Shown one piece after another: positions 1-8,363 of a DNA stretch of 64,000 bases. This DNA comes from Betaproteobacteria bacterium (GTDB taxonomy: Bacteria; Verrucomicrobiota; Verrucomicrobiia; Methylacidiphilales; UBA1321), in assembly GCA_903970275.1 (NCBI GenBank), contig CAJCIA010000039.1:1-64000 (forward strand), given 5' to 3'. Numbering within the stretch: position 1 is the stretch's first letter; the number at the start of each line of letters is the position of its first letter. The translations under genes were made by a program, and so were the position numbers. The notes beneath the pieces are model-generated. The model ran no database searches and was not told where the DNA came from. It was given only the letters and a program-made list of their open reading frames with translations.

Positions 1-240
1 GAACCAACCGAGATCTGCCGGCGTTGCGGCAGTGCGGCCGTGGCCGCGATGATCGTGTGCATAGACGGCGAAGCCCGCTCCGGTCAGCACTTGCGTCACG
101 TCGTGGTAGCGGCCGGCATGCTCGGCCATGCCATGCGCGATCTGCACCGCTGCGCGCGGCGGCCCCGCCGGCAGCCAACGGTAAACGAAAAGAGGCCGTC
201 CGTCGGCGGCCGGAAGCGTGAAGGTGTGTGGTTCAGCCAT
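1..240 (-). CDS. Alpha/beta hydrolase, monoacylglycerol lipase-like (N-terminal part only)
   Basis: The gene begins with ATG at 240 and stays open to the window edge, so only the first 80 residues are visible. They contain an oxyanion-type segment QIAHGMAEHAGRY (about residues 34-46) and then YAHDHRGHGRT (about 61-71). This pair is typical of the Hydrolase_4 / monoacylglycerol lipase (lysophospholipase) family. The catalytic Ser, Asp and His lie beyond the window. No signal peptide is visible, so a cytoplasmic enzyme acting on monoacylglycerols or similar esters is likely. The exact substrate cannot be told. It runs in the same direction as the downstream-of-origin porin gene at 302-1753, 61 bp away. 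Confidence 0.8.
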   Translation of the reverse strand, partial: MAEPHTFTLPAADGRPLFVYRWLPAGPPRAAVQIAHGMAEHAGRYHDVTQVLTGAGFAVYAHDHRGHGRTAATPADLGWF

Positions 241-301
241 GCCGACGCCTATGGGCGATGATAGCTCGCCACCACCAGGATGAACAGAGCCTCTCCGTCG
301 G

Positions 302-1753
302 CTAGAACGAGACGGTCGTGCGCACGCCAAGCACCACGGCATTCGGCAGCTCGGCCGAGCCGCCGGGATGAATGAGGATTTGCAGGTCGGGCTGCACCGT
401 CCACCACTTGGCCAGCTGCGCAAAGTAGGTCACCTCGATGTTGGCCTCATAGTCCGGAACAGCGAGCGAGGTGCCGCTCAGTTGGTTCGAGTCGGCCACC
501 GTCGCGGACGCGGCCGAACCGATGCTGCCGTAGGCAGTGGCGACGCCGAACAGGTCGGACGGGCGACCCGGAATCACGCCATTGAACGTGATGCCACCAT
601 CGATGTAGTAATTGAAGATGCTGCGGTTGCCTTCGGCCGATCCGCCTCGCGTGAAGAGACTGATGGCCTTCGGCTGATCGGCGTTGGAGTTGTCCTGCCA
701 CACGGTCTGGTCCGCCACGAAGTAGAAGCCGAAGTTGCCGTTGACCGCCGCGGGATGTCCATCGCTGGCGGGCGAGCCCAGCGGCACGCCCTGATCGTCG
801 TAGCGCAGGTTGGAAAAGGTGCCGGTGTCGAGCCAACCACCGATCTTGTAGGTGCCGGGCAGACCCTTCGCCTTGTCGCCTTGATTCAAGTTGTAGACGA
901 GCTCATCGATATTGAAAATGCCGTCACCGCCCGAGGTGTTGAATTGCGTGCCGGAATCGTCGAAGCGGTTGCCCGCTGAGCGGTTCGGGTTGGGATCGCC
1001 GATGCGATCCGGTGCGGGATCCGCCGAGAAGACGCCGGCGCGAAAAGTCCATTCGTCCGTGGGTGAGATTTGCAGGCGCGCGCCCAGGGCCGCGAATGGA
1101 AAGTTGGGCGCCGTGGTGTTGTTGCCCAGAATGGCAGGCCAGCCGTAGGTGCTGTTGAGGAAGTTCGCCGCACCGGTGCTGATGAAGAATTCCGTGTCGG
1201 CGCCCAATTGTCCCGCGCGCAGCGAAATCTTTCCATTGTCGAACCGCTGCTCGTAATAGAGTTCATAGAGCAGCAGCGTGTCGTAGGCGTCGATGTCGCT
1301 GACCCGGAAGAGATCGTTCGTATAGTTATCCGTCAGGCTGTTGCCCATCGGATAATACGAGCTGACATGAAAGGTGCCGTCCCAGTCGGCCATCTTCTTG
1401 AGGTCGATCGTCAACTCGAGATCGAGCAGGCCCTCATAGATTGCGCCCTGACGCGACCCGCCCGTGGGATTGCCGAAAGTTTCCGCCGAGTAGATCGGCT
1501 TGAGCGAAAATCCCTGGTCCTCCAGCTTCGAGCGCTCGCCCCAGAAATCGCCGAGCAGGTAGGTCTGGTTAAAGAACGGCGGCACCGCGTTGGGCGAAGC
1601 GGTCGGGGCCGACATCGGGCCCGGCAACTGCGGCGCCTGGGCGCGGCCGGGGTCCGTCAGTAATCCCACGGTCAACGCGAGTGCCAGGCTGGCGATCGCC
1701 GCTCCTTGCATCTGCAGTTGCACCAACCCAAAAAATGCCGTCCGGTGTTTCAT
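302..1753 (-). CDS. Carbohydrate-selective porin, OprB family
   Basis: The protein has 483 residues. A signal peptide covers about residues 1-39 (hydrophobic run ALALTVGLL, cleavage near GRAQA). The rest is rich in aromatic and Gly/Asn residues in alternating strands and ends in a terminal Phe, as expected of an outer-membrane beta-barrel. Segments such as GTYKIGGWLDTG, FGFYFVADQTVW and the near-C-terminal YEANIEVTYFAQL are typical of OprB porins, which pass sugars across the outer membrane. The length is usual for the family. It stands alone, with no sugar transporter or regulator beside it, so the transported sugar cannot be guessed. Confidence 0.87.
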   Translation of the reverse strand: MKHRTAFFGLVQLQMQGAAIASLALALTVGLLTDPGRAQAPQLPGPMSAPTASPNAVPPFFNQTYLLGDFWGERSKLEDQGFSLKPIYSAETFGNPTGGSRQGAIYEGLLDLELTIDLKKMADWDGTFHVSSYYPMGNSLTDNYTNDLFRVSDIDAYDTLLLYELYYEQRFDNGKISLRAGQLGADTEFFISTGAANFLNSTYGWPAILGNNTTAPNFPFAALGARLQISPTDEWTFRAGVFSADPAPDRIGDPNPNRSAGNRFDDSGTQFNTSGGDGIFNIDELVYNLNQGDKAKGLPGTYKIGGWLDTGTFSNLRYDDQGVPLGSPASDGHPAAVNGNFGFYFVADQTVWQDNSNADQPKAISLFTRGGSAEGNRSIFNYYIDGGITFNGVIPGRPSDLFGVATAYGSIGSAASATVADSNQLSGTSLAVPDYEANIEVTYFAQLAKWWTVQPDLQILIHPGGSAELPNAVVLGVRTTVSF

Positions 1754-1847
1754 GCACGCGATAGAAGCGACTTTCGGCCAAACGCGCTAACGCGTGGTTG
1801 CGAAGATTTGACGTTGCGATGCGTTTCGTTCGACCGGCGATTTCGGC

Positions 1848-2189
1848 TTAAGCTGACGGTATGTTCCCGTAGTGCATCACCTTGACCCTGTCCATGGTGA
1901 CGTGGCCGCTGGTGAGCATCTCGTCGAGCAAAGGAAGAAAGGCATTCACCTTTTCCTCCGTCTCAAAGATCTCCACCACCACCGGCAGATTCATCGAGAG
2001 ATCAAGAATCTTGGCCGTGTGCATGTGGCTGCTGCGACCGAAGCCCATCGGCCCGCGCAGGACCGTGGCGCCGGAAAGGCCCTGTTCCCGCGCCCGCATG
2101 ACGATTGCCTCGTACATCGGCTTGTGCTCCCATTTCGCGGCCTCGGTCAGATAGATCCTGAGCAGGATGACTTCGGTTGGCGTTTCCAT
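1848..2189 (-). CDS. DUF190 family protein, PII-like
   Basis: This 113-residue protein fits DUF190, small ferredoxin-like-fold proteins related to PII signal proteins. It starts with the typical LLRIYLTE strand and has the conserved GLSGATVLRGPMGFG loop (about residues 35-49), then DLSMNLPVVVEIFE. DUF190 genes commonly sit next to crcB; the function is not established, but modulation of fluoride export is a reasonable guess. The last two sense codons of crcB (AGG AGG) are also its Shine-Dalgarno sequence, nine bases before its ATG, so translation of the two genes is probably coupled. It is the second gene of the fluoride operon. Confidence 0.88.
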   Translation of the reverse strand: METPTEVILLRIYLTEAAKWEHKPMYEAIVMRAREQGLSGATVLRGPMGFGRSSHMHTAKILDLSMNLPVVVEIFETEEKVNAFLPLLDEMLTSGHVTMDRVKVMHYGNIPSA

Positions 2190-2193
2190 GATC

Positions 2194-2577
2194 TTACCTC
2201 CTTAAGGCCAGCGCGCAGATGTGGCCCAGCCACACCGCGAACAAGCATCCAACATTTGATGCGACGACATTGAGGCCCGCGTTCAGCCACTGGCCGTCCT
2301 GGACCAGCCGCATCGTTTGCAGGCTGAACGAGGAAAAGGTCGTGTAGCCCCCGCAGAAACCGATCATAAAAAATGCGCGCATTTCCGGCCTCACGAGCAA
2401 GGTGCCCTGCGGATCAGTCAGCGTCGCGAAGAATCCGATGGCGAACGAACCCGTGACGTTGATGAGCAGCGTGCCCCACGGGAAAAGCTCGCCCACCCAT
2501 CCGGCCAGCGCCGAAGAAATCCAGAAACGGCAGATCGTGCCGATCACGCCGCCTGCGCCCACCCATAAGTAAGTCAT
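2194..2577 (-). CDS. crcB: Fluoride channel/exporter CrcB (Fluc)
   Basis: This 127-residue, four-helix membrane protein has the Fluc hallmarks: GGVIGTICRFW near the N-terminus, the GTLLINVTGSFAIGF segment (about residues 35-49, with the conserved Asn), and GFCGGYTTFSSFS (about 73-85) with the Phe and Thr/Ser residues that line the pore. Fluc proteins act as antiparallel dimers in the inner membrane and let F- out of the cell. The ATG lies three bases after AGGAGG. A fluoride riboswitch lies directly upstream, which independently supports the function. DUF190 follows in the same operon. Confidence 0.96.
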   Translation of the reverse strand: MTYLWVGAGGVIGTICRFWISSALAGWVGELFPWGTLLINVTGSFAIGFFATLTDPQGTLLVRPEMRAFFMIGFCGGYTTFSSFSLQTMRLVQDGQWLNAGLNVVASNVGCLFAVWLGHICALALRR

Positions 2578-2581
2578 AGTC

Positions 2582-2669
2582 CTCCTGTTTGTTCGTTTCT
2601 CAAACAGGAGTCATCAGCACCGAGCGACTCTCGGGCGGTTTTCCCAGCGGGACGGCAAACTCCATTGCC
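2582..2669 (-). promoter_or_regulatory. Fluoride riboswitch (crcB motif) controlling crcB-DUF190
   Basis: Read on the minus strand, 2669-2654 gives GGCAATGGAGTTTGCC, followed by an AACCGCC segment and then GCTGATGACTCCTG (2618-2605). These are the conserved parts of the fluoride aptamer, in the right order and spacing. The aptamer 3' end runs into CTCCTGTTTG (2610-2601). After nine bases comes its perfect complement CAAACAGGAG (2591-2582), which contains the crcB Shine-Dalgarno sequence. The layout predicts translational control: the 10-bp helix hides the ribosome site without fluoride, and fluoride binding holds the 3' strand in the aptamer pseudoknot and frees it. No U-run follows the helix, which argues against a transcription terminator. 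Confidence 0.93.
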
Positions 2670-2765
2670 AAGAATGAGCGTATTTCGCGCAGTGCCTGCG
2701 GTCAAGACAGCTTCGCCTCGCGCAACGAGAGGCACGTTGGCACGCACGATGCCGTTGGTGGTGGC

Positions 2766-3173
2766 ATGGAGGCTTTCCATGCATGCGACAATGCGCCCTC
2801 GTCGCATGTGTTGAGGAGTTTTTCACCTTCCATTCCGGCACTGAAGGGCTCGTTCGCCCGGTATTTTCTGATCGCCGCCTGCGTTTTTCTGGCGCCCGTT
2901 TCAGCATCCGCGGGTGTGGTGGCAAATGCCGCAGTACACGAGGGGAAAACGATGTCCGCCGATCGTGTTCCGGCAGCAGTCCGCCCACATCGGGAGAAGG
3001 TTGGCGACGAAGTGCCGCTCCTCTTTCTGGGCATCATGGGACTTGGCGCTCTGGCTCTCTCCCACACGCGACCCAGCTCGAACGTGGCCGGACCGATGCG
3101 CGAATCGTACGCAGGCAAAAACGGCGCGTCTCGGAAAGAGTTGCCGGAAAACGCGGAGCCGAGGTCGGCTTAG
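2766..3173 (+). CDS. Hypothetical membrane or secreted protein
   Basis: I do not recognise a family. From the ATG at 2766 it has 135 residues: a polar start, a hydrophobic segment YFLIAACVFLAPVSASAG (about residues 31-48) that looks like a signal peptide ending in an Ala-X-Ala site, a polar stretch, a second hydrophobic segment PLLFLGIMGLGALAL (about 86-100) and a basic, polar tail. GTG 2808 or TTG 2811 would give a more usual signal peptide length. It diverges from the crcB operon and converges on the K+ channel gene. Reading frames on the other strand overlap it, and the gene itself is only moderately supported. Confidence 0.45.
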   Translation: MEAFHACDNAPSSHVLRSFSPSIPALKGSFARYFLIAACVFLAPVSASAGVVANAAVHEGKTMSADRVPAAVRPHREKVGDEVPLLFLGIMGLGALALSHTRPSSNVAGPMRESYAGKNGASRKELPENAEPRSA

Positions 3174-3198
3174 ACGCAACGACGTCACCCTTTACTTC

Positions 3199-3221
3199 GG
3201 CGATCATAGACCGCCGCTACA
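3199..3221 (+). repeat. Family A intergenic palindrome, single copy
   Basis: CGGCGATCATAGACCGCC followed by GCTAC lies between two convergent genes. It matches the dispersed family A consensus GGCGGTCATAGACCGCC + GCTACA found at several other spacers of this window. Confidence 0.7.
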
Positions 3222-3232
3222 GACGGTTGGAC

Positions 3233-4282
3233 TTACGGCGCCGAGGCGTGGTTGCGTGCGAGCATCATCACGATGTCATGCGCCTCAAGCCGGTGGTTTC
3301 CGTCTGGATGCTGGACGAGGGAGCCGTCCGGCTTCTTGATGCCGAGGACGAGCCGGTCGGCTTCCACGCCGACCAGCAGTTGCTTCACCGTTTTGCGATC
3401 GTCCACGCCATCCGGCACAATGGGATGCTCGACGATATCCACGCCCAGCTCCTGCAGGCCGCTGCGCAGAAGCTTGTTCGAATCCTTGAGCAGGCTGCCG
3501 AGCGACGGATGGGTGATGCTGTTGGCGATCTGCATCCCTCCGACAAACGCAGGCAGGATGATCTCGTTCGCGCCGGCCTGGCGCAGTTTCTTCTCGGTCG
3601 CCGGATCCTCCGCGCGCGCGATGATGCGCAGGTCGGGCCGCATGTTCCGTGCGGTAAGCGTGATGAAGACGTTGACCATGTCGCTGGGCAGTACGGTGGC
3701 GAGCACCACCGCGCGCTCGATGTGCGCCTCGTTCATCGTTTCCTCCGAACCGGCGTCGCCGATGAGCGCCTGATATCCGTGGCTGTGCGCCAGCGCCACT
3801 CGTTCCGCGTTGTTATCGACAATGAGGAAGGGAAAGTTGGCTGCCTTCAGCTCGCGCGCCAACGTCTGCCCGATGCGCCCGTAGCCGCAGATGATGGCGT
3901 GGCCCGCGATTCCCTCGATGTCCCGTGATTTGCGATGTTCTTCCATGGCTTTTCCTATTTCCCCTTCCGTGATGAATTGGACGAGCGAGCCGACGAAGTA
4001 AACCTTGCTCGCGTCTCCGGCCACGATGATCAGGATGGTGATCGTGCGCAGCATGGCGGTGGTGACCGGTTCCACCTCCTCGTAACCGACCGAAAAAACG
4101 GTGATGATCACCATGTAGAATGCGTCGGCGAGCTTCCAGCCTTGAAGCCAGTAGGCGAAGGAGCCCACGCAGATGACGGTCAGGAAGCAGAGCGCACCGA
4201 TATAGAGCCCATGCATGGACTTGCGCAAAAGCAGCGATTCCTTGTCCTGGGACACGCCGCCCCACCGCACGCGCCATGCCAT
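3233..4282 (-). CDS. Potassium channel with RCK (TrkA-N/TrkA-C) regulatory domain
   Basis: The 349-residue protein has two membrane helices (about residues 24-46 and 76-100) around a pore loop, then a Rossmann RCK domain beginning with IICGYGRIGQT (about 130-140) and an acidic strand end IVDNN, and a C-terminal TrkA-C-like region. This is the two-helix, MthK-like channel architecture, gated by ligands of the RCK domain. The filter reads FSVGYEE (about 63-69), so the third residue of the usual GYG is Glu, which is unusual. The start may instead be Met23 (4216), just before the first helix. It is a single gene, divergent from the GATase gene. Confidence 0.88.
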   Translation of the reverse strand: MAWRVRWGGVSQDKESLLLRKSMHGLYIGALCFLTVICVGSFAYWLQGWKLADAFYMVIITVFSVGYEEVEPVTTAMLRTITILIIVAGDASKVYFVGSLVQFITEGEIGKAMEEHRKSRDIEGIAGHAIICGYGRIGQTLARELKAANFPFLIVDNNAERVALAHSHGYQALIGDAGSEETMNEAHIERAVVLATVLPSDMVNVFITLTARNMRPDLRIIARAEDPATEKKLRQAGANEIILPAFVGGMQIANSITHPSLGSLLKDSNKLLRSGLQELGVDIVEHPIVPDGVDDRKTVKQLLVGVEADRLVLGIKKPDGSLVQHPDGNHRLEAHDIVMMLARNHASAP

Positions 4283-4362
4283 ACCTAACCTGTGTCTGAC
4301 CCCGCAGCGCCCGCCGCCGCCCCCCTCGACAAGGAGTGGAAAACGGGCTTTGCTTTCGTCCG

Positions 4363-5049
4363 ATGAACATCAGCGTGCTGCAGCATGCAGAGGCCGAGGG
4401 CCCGGGCGAGATCGAGGTATGGGCGCACAAGCGCTTCCATCACGTCGCCATTACCCGGCTCTGGCTGGGCGAGCCTCTGCCGGTCTGGAGCAGCTATGAC
4501 CTGCTGGTCGTCATGGGCGGCGAGATGAACATCTACCAGTACCGCGACTGGCCGTGGCTGAAACCGGAGCGCGAGTTGATCGAGGCTTCGCTCGCGGCGG
4601 GCAAGCCGGTGGTCGGCATCTGCCTCGGAGCGCAGTTGATCGCCGACGCGCTCGGCTGCCGTGTGGCGCAAAACCCGCAGTTCGAGCTCGGCTGGCATCC
4701 CGTGACGTGGACGCCCGAGGCGCGCGCCTTCTGTCCCGAGGTGGGAGACAGCACCACCGTCCTGCACTGGCACGGCGACACCTTCGAGTTGCCGCCGAGC
4801 GCCACTCGCCTTGCGGCCTCCGGGGCGTGCCCCGAACAGGGCTTCGTCATTCCCGGAAAATGCCTTGCCCTGCAGTTTCATCCCGAGGTGGACGCAGCGC
4901 ATGCGTCGGAGTTTATCCAGACGCAGCACCGCTGGCCCGAGGGACCCTATGTCCAAAGTCCCGAGGAGATTCTCGCCCACGCGGAGACGTTCTGCCCCGG
5001 CGTGCGGAGCTTGCTCTTTGCGCTGCTGGATCGGTTCTGCGCGAGGTGA
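4363..5049 (+). CDS. Type 1 glutamine amidotransferase domain protein
   Basis: From ATG 4363 the protein has 228 residues and is a single class I glutamine amidotransferase domain. VMGGEMNIYQ forms the oxyanion region, VVGICLGAQLIADALG holds the nucleophile Cys in the G-I-C-L-G elbow, and LALQFHPEVD near residue 174 supplies His and Glu of the triad. Such stand-alone GATases (GuaA-like, YfeJ type) hydrolyse glutamine or gamma-glutamyl compounds; the acceptor is unknown. An upstream in-frame ATG at 4336 would add nine residues with no family match, so the later start is preferred. It is monocistronic. Confidence 0.88.
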   Translation: MNISVLQHAEAEGPGEIEVWAHKRFHHVAITRLWLGEPLPVWSSYDLLVVMGGEMNIYQYRDWPWLKPERELIEASLAAGKPVVGICLGAQLIADALGCRVAQNPQFELGWHPVTWTPEARAFCPEVGDSTTVLHWHGDTFELPPSATRLAASGACPEQGFVIPGKCLALQFHPEVDAAHASEFIQTQHRWPEGPYVQSPEEILAHAETFCPGVRSLLFALLDRFCAR

Positions 5050-5101
5050 CCACCTTGGTCATCACGTGGCGGCGTCGACCCGGAACAGCGAGCCAGTCGC
5101 T

Positions 5102-6001
5102 CTACGCCACCAACATGGCGGCGCCAAAAACGCCGGCGCTGTCGCCGAGTGCCGGCTTGAGCAGGGCCGCCTCGAAGGTCGGGTTGAAGATGTTCTGGCG
5201 AATCTTCTCGCGCATCGCGTCCGTGTAAAACACGTCCATGTTCCCCACGCCTCCGCCGAGCACGATGGCGTGCGGATCGAGGATATCGATGACGTAGGAA
5301 AGCGCCTTGGCCAGATAATCGGTCGCGCGATCGATCGTCGCTTGCGCCATGGGGTCGCTTGCGGTCGTCGCGGCTATTTCCTGCAGCTTGCGCCGATGGC
5401 CGGTCTGGCTTTCGTAAAACGTTTCCAGGCCCGGACCGCAGAGGATCGCCTCGATCGTGCCGCGCGTGCCGTAGGCCGAGGCCAGCTCGTTGGGATCGAG
5501 AACGATTTGCCCCCACTCGCCGGCGATGCCATGACGGCCCTCGAGCAGACGGCCATGCGCCACGATGCCGCCGCCCACGCCGGTGCCGAGAATGACGCCG
5601 AACACCGTGGGATAATCGCGCGCGCAGCCGAGCGTCGCCTCGGCCAAGGCAAGCAGGTTGGCGTCATTGGTCAGGACAAAGTCGACGCCCATCTGTTTTT
5701 CGAGATCCTTTTCCAAGGCGCGGCCGTTGAGGCATTGCGAGTTGGAATTCTTCAGCAGCCCCGTGGTGGGATCGATCACGCCCGGCGTGCCCATGCCGAT
5801 GCGAGCTGGAATTGGTCGCCGGCTCTTGTCGCTCAGCAGATGGCAGACCCGCTGGATCTGCGCACAGACATGGTCGTAGCCTTTCTCCGCCTCAGTCGGC
5901 AGGCGCAGCCGGCAGATTGGCTTCTCCGGGCCTGCCGCCGAATCAAGAATCACGCCTTCAACTTTTGTTCCGCCCAGGTCGATGCCCCACAATTCGGCCA
6001 T
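5102..6001 (-). CDS. ROK family sugar kinase (glucokinase-like)
   Basis: The 299 residues form an ASKHA-fold kinase. GIDLGGTKVEGVILD (residues 6-20) is the phosphate-1 motif, MGTPGVIDPTTG the adenosine-side strand, LTNDANLLALAE the catalytic Asp region and GVILGTGVGGGIV the phosphate-2 motif. ROK kinases phosphorylate glucose, fructose or N-acetyl amino sugars. The usual zinc site is missing: the His after GE(L/W)G is Gln, and the C-x-C-G-x-x-G-C block reads SAYGTRGT. No helix-turn-helix is present, so it is a kinase rather than a NagC-type repressor. The substrate is not evident from the neighbours. Confidence 0.9.
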   Translation of the reverse strand: MAELWGIDLGGTKVEGVILDSAAGPEKPICRLRLPTEAEKGYDHVCAQIQRVCHLLSDKSRRPIPARIGMGTPGVIDPTTGLLKNSNSQCLNGRALEKDLEKQMGVDFVLTNDANLLALAEATLGCARDYPTVFGVILGTGVGGGIVAHGRLLEGRHGIAGEWGQIVLDPNELASAYGTRGTIEAILCGPGLETFYESQTGHRRKLQEIAATTASDPMAQATIDRATDYLAKALSYVIDILDPHAIVLGGGVGNMDVFYTDAMREKIRQNIFNPTFEAALLKPALGDSAGVFGAAMLVA

Positions 6002-6050
6002 GGCAAGGATGCGAGCCTAAGCGCCACAAGTTGGCAAACTTTTCGTCGCG

Positions 6051-6317
6051 CTACTTCAGTTGCCGCCCGGTGTCCGAGTGCTCGGAAGGAGCTTCCCGAG
6101 GCGTGTCTTCCACCGGTGCTTCGAGCTCGGCCATGTACCGGAGCGTGCCTTCGCGAATCAGTTCGGCGGGGGAAAAACGCAGCGCCCCGGCGAGACGCTG
6201 CAAACGCTCGCGCGTTTTCTGATCGAACAACTCCGCCGCCACGTCAGACCTCACATGGCGAGGATCGTCAATAGGTCCGGTGATGGCTGGAGCAAACGGC
6301 GGCTCGCCCATATTCAT
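6051..6317 (-). CDS. Small ribbon-helix-helix-like protein, hypothetical
   Basis: The 88-residue frame starts at ATG 6317 (or 6311). Its centre, RLAGALRFSPAELIREGTL (about residues 40-58), resembles the two helices of ribbon-helix-helix DNA-binding proteins, in which the second helix commonly reads S-x-x-E-L-I-R-E-A. The first strand is poorly conserved and the C-terminal tail is Glu/Pro rich. It could be a small regulator or an orphan antitoxin, but no toxin gene lies beside it. It sits 93 bp downstream of clpX in the same direction and may be read through from that operon. Confidence 0.5.
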   Translation of the reverse strand: MNMGEPPFAPAITGPIDDPRHVRSDVAAELFDQKTRERLQRLAGALRFSPAELIREGTLRYMAELEAPVEDTPREAPSEHSDTGRQLK

Positions 6318-6409
6318 TAGGATAGCGCAAGGTTGCGCGCGCGCCAGTGGCCAACGCGATTTTTTCCAAATCAAGAGACGGACTGCGCAGTGGCGCGCGC
6401 GAAACGGGC

Positions 6410-7696
6410 CTAAGCCGCTTCCTTGTCCTGCTTGCGGCGGATGAGCGGCGACTTCTTGCCGTCGACCACGGCGCGATTGATCGTGACTTCCAGGATGTCC
6501 TCGCGCGAAGGCAAATCGTACATCAGGTCCAGCATCAGCTTTTCCAGGATTGCCCGCAGAGCCCGCGCGCCGGTCCCCTTCTTCACCGCTTCCTGAGCGA
6601 GAGCGCGGAGGGCGTCCTTGGTAAAGGTAAGGCCGACGTTATCCATCGAGAACAGCTTGGCGTACTGCTTGGTCAGCGCGTTCTTCGTGTCGGTGAGGAC
6701 GGAGACGAGCTCTTCCTCGCTCAACTCGCTTAGGACGCTGATCATGGGCAGGCGGCCGATGAACTCCGGGATCAACCCGAAGCTGAGCAGGTCCTCTGGC
6801 TCCACCTTGCGCAGCACCGCGGAGCCGGTTGTTTCCGCGATGGTTTCCGCCGTGTGGGCCTGATGCGTGAAGCCGAGTGTATTCCGCCCAATCCGTCGCT
6901 GGATGATCTTGTCGAGGCCGACGAAGGCGCCGCCGCAGATGAAGAGAATGCGCTCCGTATTGACCTGGATGTATTCCTGGTGCGGATGCTTGCGGCCGCC
7001 CTGCGGGGGGACGTTGCAGACGGTGCCCTCGAGAATCTTGAGCAGGCCTTGCTGGACGCCCTCGCCGGAGACGTCGCGCGTGATGGAGACGTTGTCGGTC
7101 TTGCGGCCAATCTTGTCGATCTCGTCGATGTAGACGATGCCGATCTCCGCGCGCTTGACGTCGTAGTCGGCGTTCTGGAGCAGGCGCAGGACGATGGTCT
7201 CCACGTCCTCGCCTACATAGCCGGCCTCAGTGATGGCGGTCGCATCGGCGATGCAGAACGGCACATCGAGGATCTTGGCCAGCGTGCGCGCGAGCAGCGT
7301 CTTGCCCGAGCCGGTCGGCCCGATGAGCAGGATGTTGCTCTTCTCGATCTCCACATCGGAGGTGGAGTTGAGCGCGATCTCCGTCTTCGCGCGGCTGGCT
7401 TGTCCGACCAGGATGCGCTTGTAGTGATTATGCACCGCGACAGCGAGGGTCTTCTTGGCAAAGTCCTGCCCAATGACGTGGCGATCGAGCTCGCGCTTGA
7501 TCTCGATCGGCTTGATCAGCTGGACCTCGGCGGTGCTGCGCCGCGATTCATCCTTCGTTTCCTTATCGAGGATGTTTTTGCAAACCGTGATGCAACTGTC
7601 GCAGATGTAGACGCCCGGCCCCGCGATCAATTTTCGCACCTCGGCGTGGCTCTTTCCGCAGAAAGAGCACATCGTGAGATTGGCGGGGCGAGCCAT
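6410..7696 (-). CDS. clpX: ATP-dependent Clp protease ATPase subunit ClpX
   Basis: The 428-residue protein matches ClpX throughout. A C4 zinc finger uses Cys10, 13, 32 and 35, Walker A is GPTGSGKT, Walker B VYIDEIDK, a sensor/arginine region follows, and the loop NTLGFTHQ supplies the L-G-F tripeptide that docks on ClpP. It unfolds tagged or folded substrates and feeds them to ClpP. It is the last gene of tig-clpP-clpX; only 13 bp separate it from clpP, so the three are surely co-transcribed. Length and domain content are normal. Confidence 0.98.
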   Translation of the reverse strand: MARPANLTMCSFCGKSHAEVRKLIAGPGVYICDSCITVCKNILDKETKDESRRSTAEVQLIKPIEIKRELDRHVIGQDFAKKTLAVAVHNHYKRILVGQASRAKTEIALNSTSDVEIEKSNILLIGPTGSGKTLLARTLAKILDVPFCIADATAITEAGYVGEDVETIVLRLLQNADYDVKRAEIGIVYIDEIDKIGRKTDNVSITRDVSGEGVQQGLLKILEGTVCNVPPQGGRKHPHQEYIQVNTERILFICGGAFVGLDKIIQRRIGRNTLGFTHQAHTAETIAETTGSAVLRKVEPEDLLSFGLIPEFIGRLPMISVLSELSEEELVSVLTDTKNALTKQYAKLFSMDNVGLTFTKDALRALAQEAVKKGTGARALRAILEKLMLDLMYDLPSREDILEVTINRAVVDGKKSPLIRRKQDKEAA

Positions 7697-7709
7697 GCGT
7701 GCTGGAAAG

Positions 7710-8363
7710 CTACCTCTTGTCCTCGGAATCGCCCAAGGATATCGGCACCTCGCGGCGCGACTTCACCACTTCGTCGACAATGCCGTATTCCTTGGCGGCC
7801 TCGGCGCTCATGTAGTTGTCGCGTTCCATGTCGCTGTTGATCCGGTCCACCGGCTGGCCGGTGTGGAAGGCCATGATCTCGTTGAGGCTCTTCTTCAGCC
7901 GCAGGATTTCCTTGGCCTGGATGCTGATGTCGCTGGCCTGGCCCTGCGCACCACCGCTGGGCTGGTGGATCATGATGCGCGAGTTCGGCAGCGAGAAGCG
8001 CTTGCCTTTCGTGCCCGCCGCCAGCAAAACGGCGCCCATGCTCGCGGCCATGCCGATGCAGTAGGTGGCCACGTCGCAGGTCATGAACTGCATGGTGTCA
8101 TAGATCGCCATGCCCGCCGTGACGTAGCCGCCAGGCGAATGGATGTAGAGACTGATGTCCTTCTTCGAATCCTCCATCTGGAGAAAAAGAAGCTGGGCGA
8201 TGATGATATTGGCAACCGTGTCGTCGATCGCCGTGCCGAGAAAAATGATCCGGTCCTTGAGGAGCCGGGAGTAGATGTCGTAGGCGCGCTCGCCCCGGCC
8301 CGTCTGCTCGATGATCGTCGGGACGAGGTAGGAGGAACTCATGGCGTCGTGCATGGACGACAC
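7710..8363 (-). CDS. clpP: ATP-dependent Clp protease proteolytic subunit ClpP
   Basis: The catalytic Ser lies in [11 protein letters not shown], the His in [10 protein letters not shown], and the Asp in the segment [14 protein letters not shown]. The protein forms the tetradecameric peptidase chamber used by ClpX. The GTG at 8363 overlaps the tig stop codon by one base and gives 217 residues. ATG codons at 8354 and 8342 are equally possible, and the latter starts directly before the conserved [15 protein letters not shown]. No Shine-Dalgarno sequence decides between them, and coupling to tig translation would explain its absence. Confidence 0.98.
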   Translation of the reverse strand: MSSMHDAMSSSYLVPTIIEQTGRGERAYDIYSRLLKDRIIFLGTAIDDTVANIIIAQLLFLQMEDSKKDISLYIHSPGGYVTAGMAIYDTMQFMTCDVATYCIGMAASMGAVLLAAGTKGKRFSLPNSRIMIHQPSGGAQGQASDISIQAKEILRLKKSLNEIMAFHTGQPVDRINSDMERDNYMSAEAAKEYGIVDEVVKSRREVPISLGDSEDKR

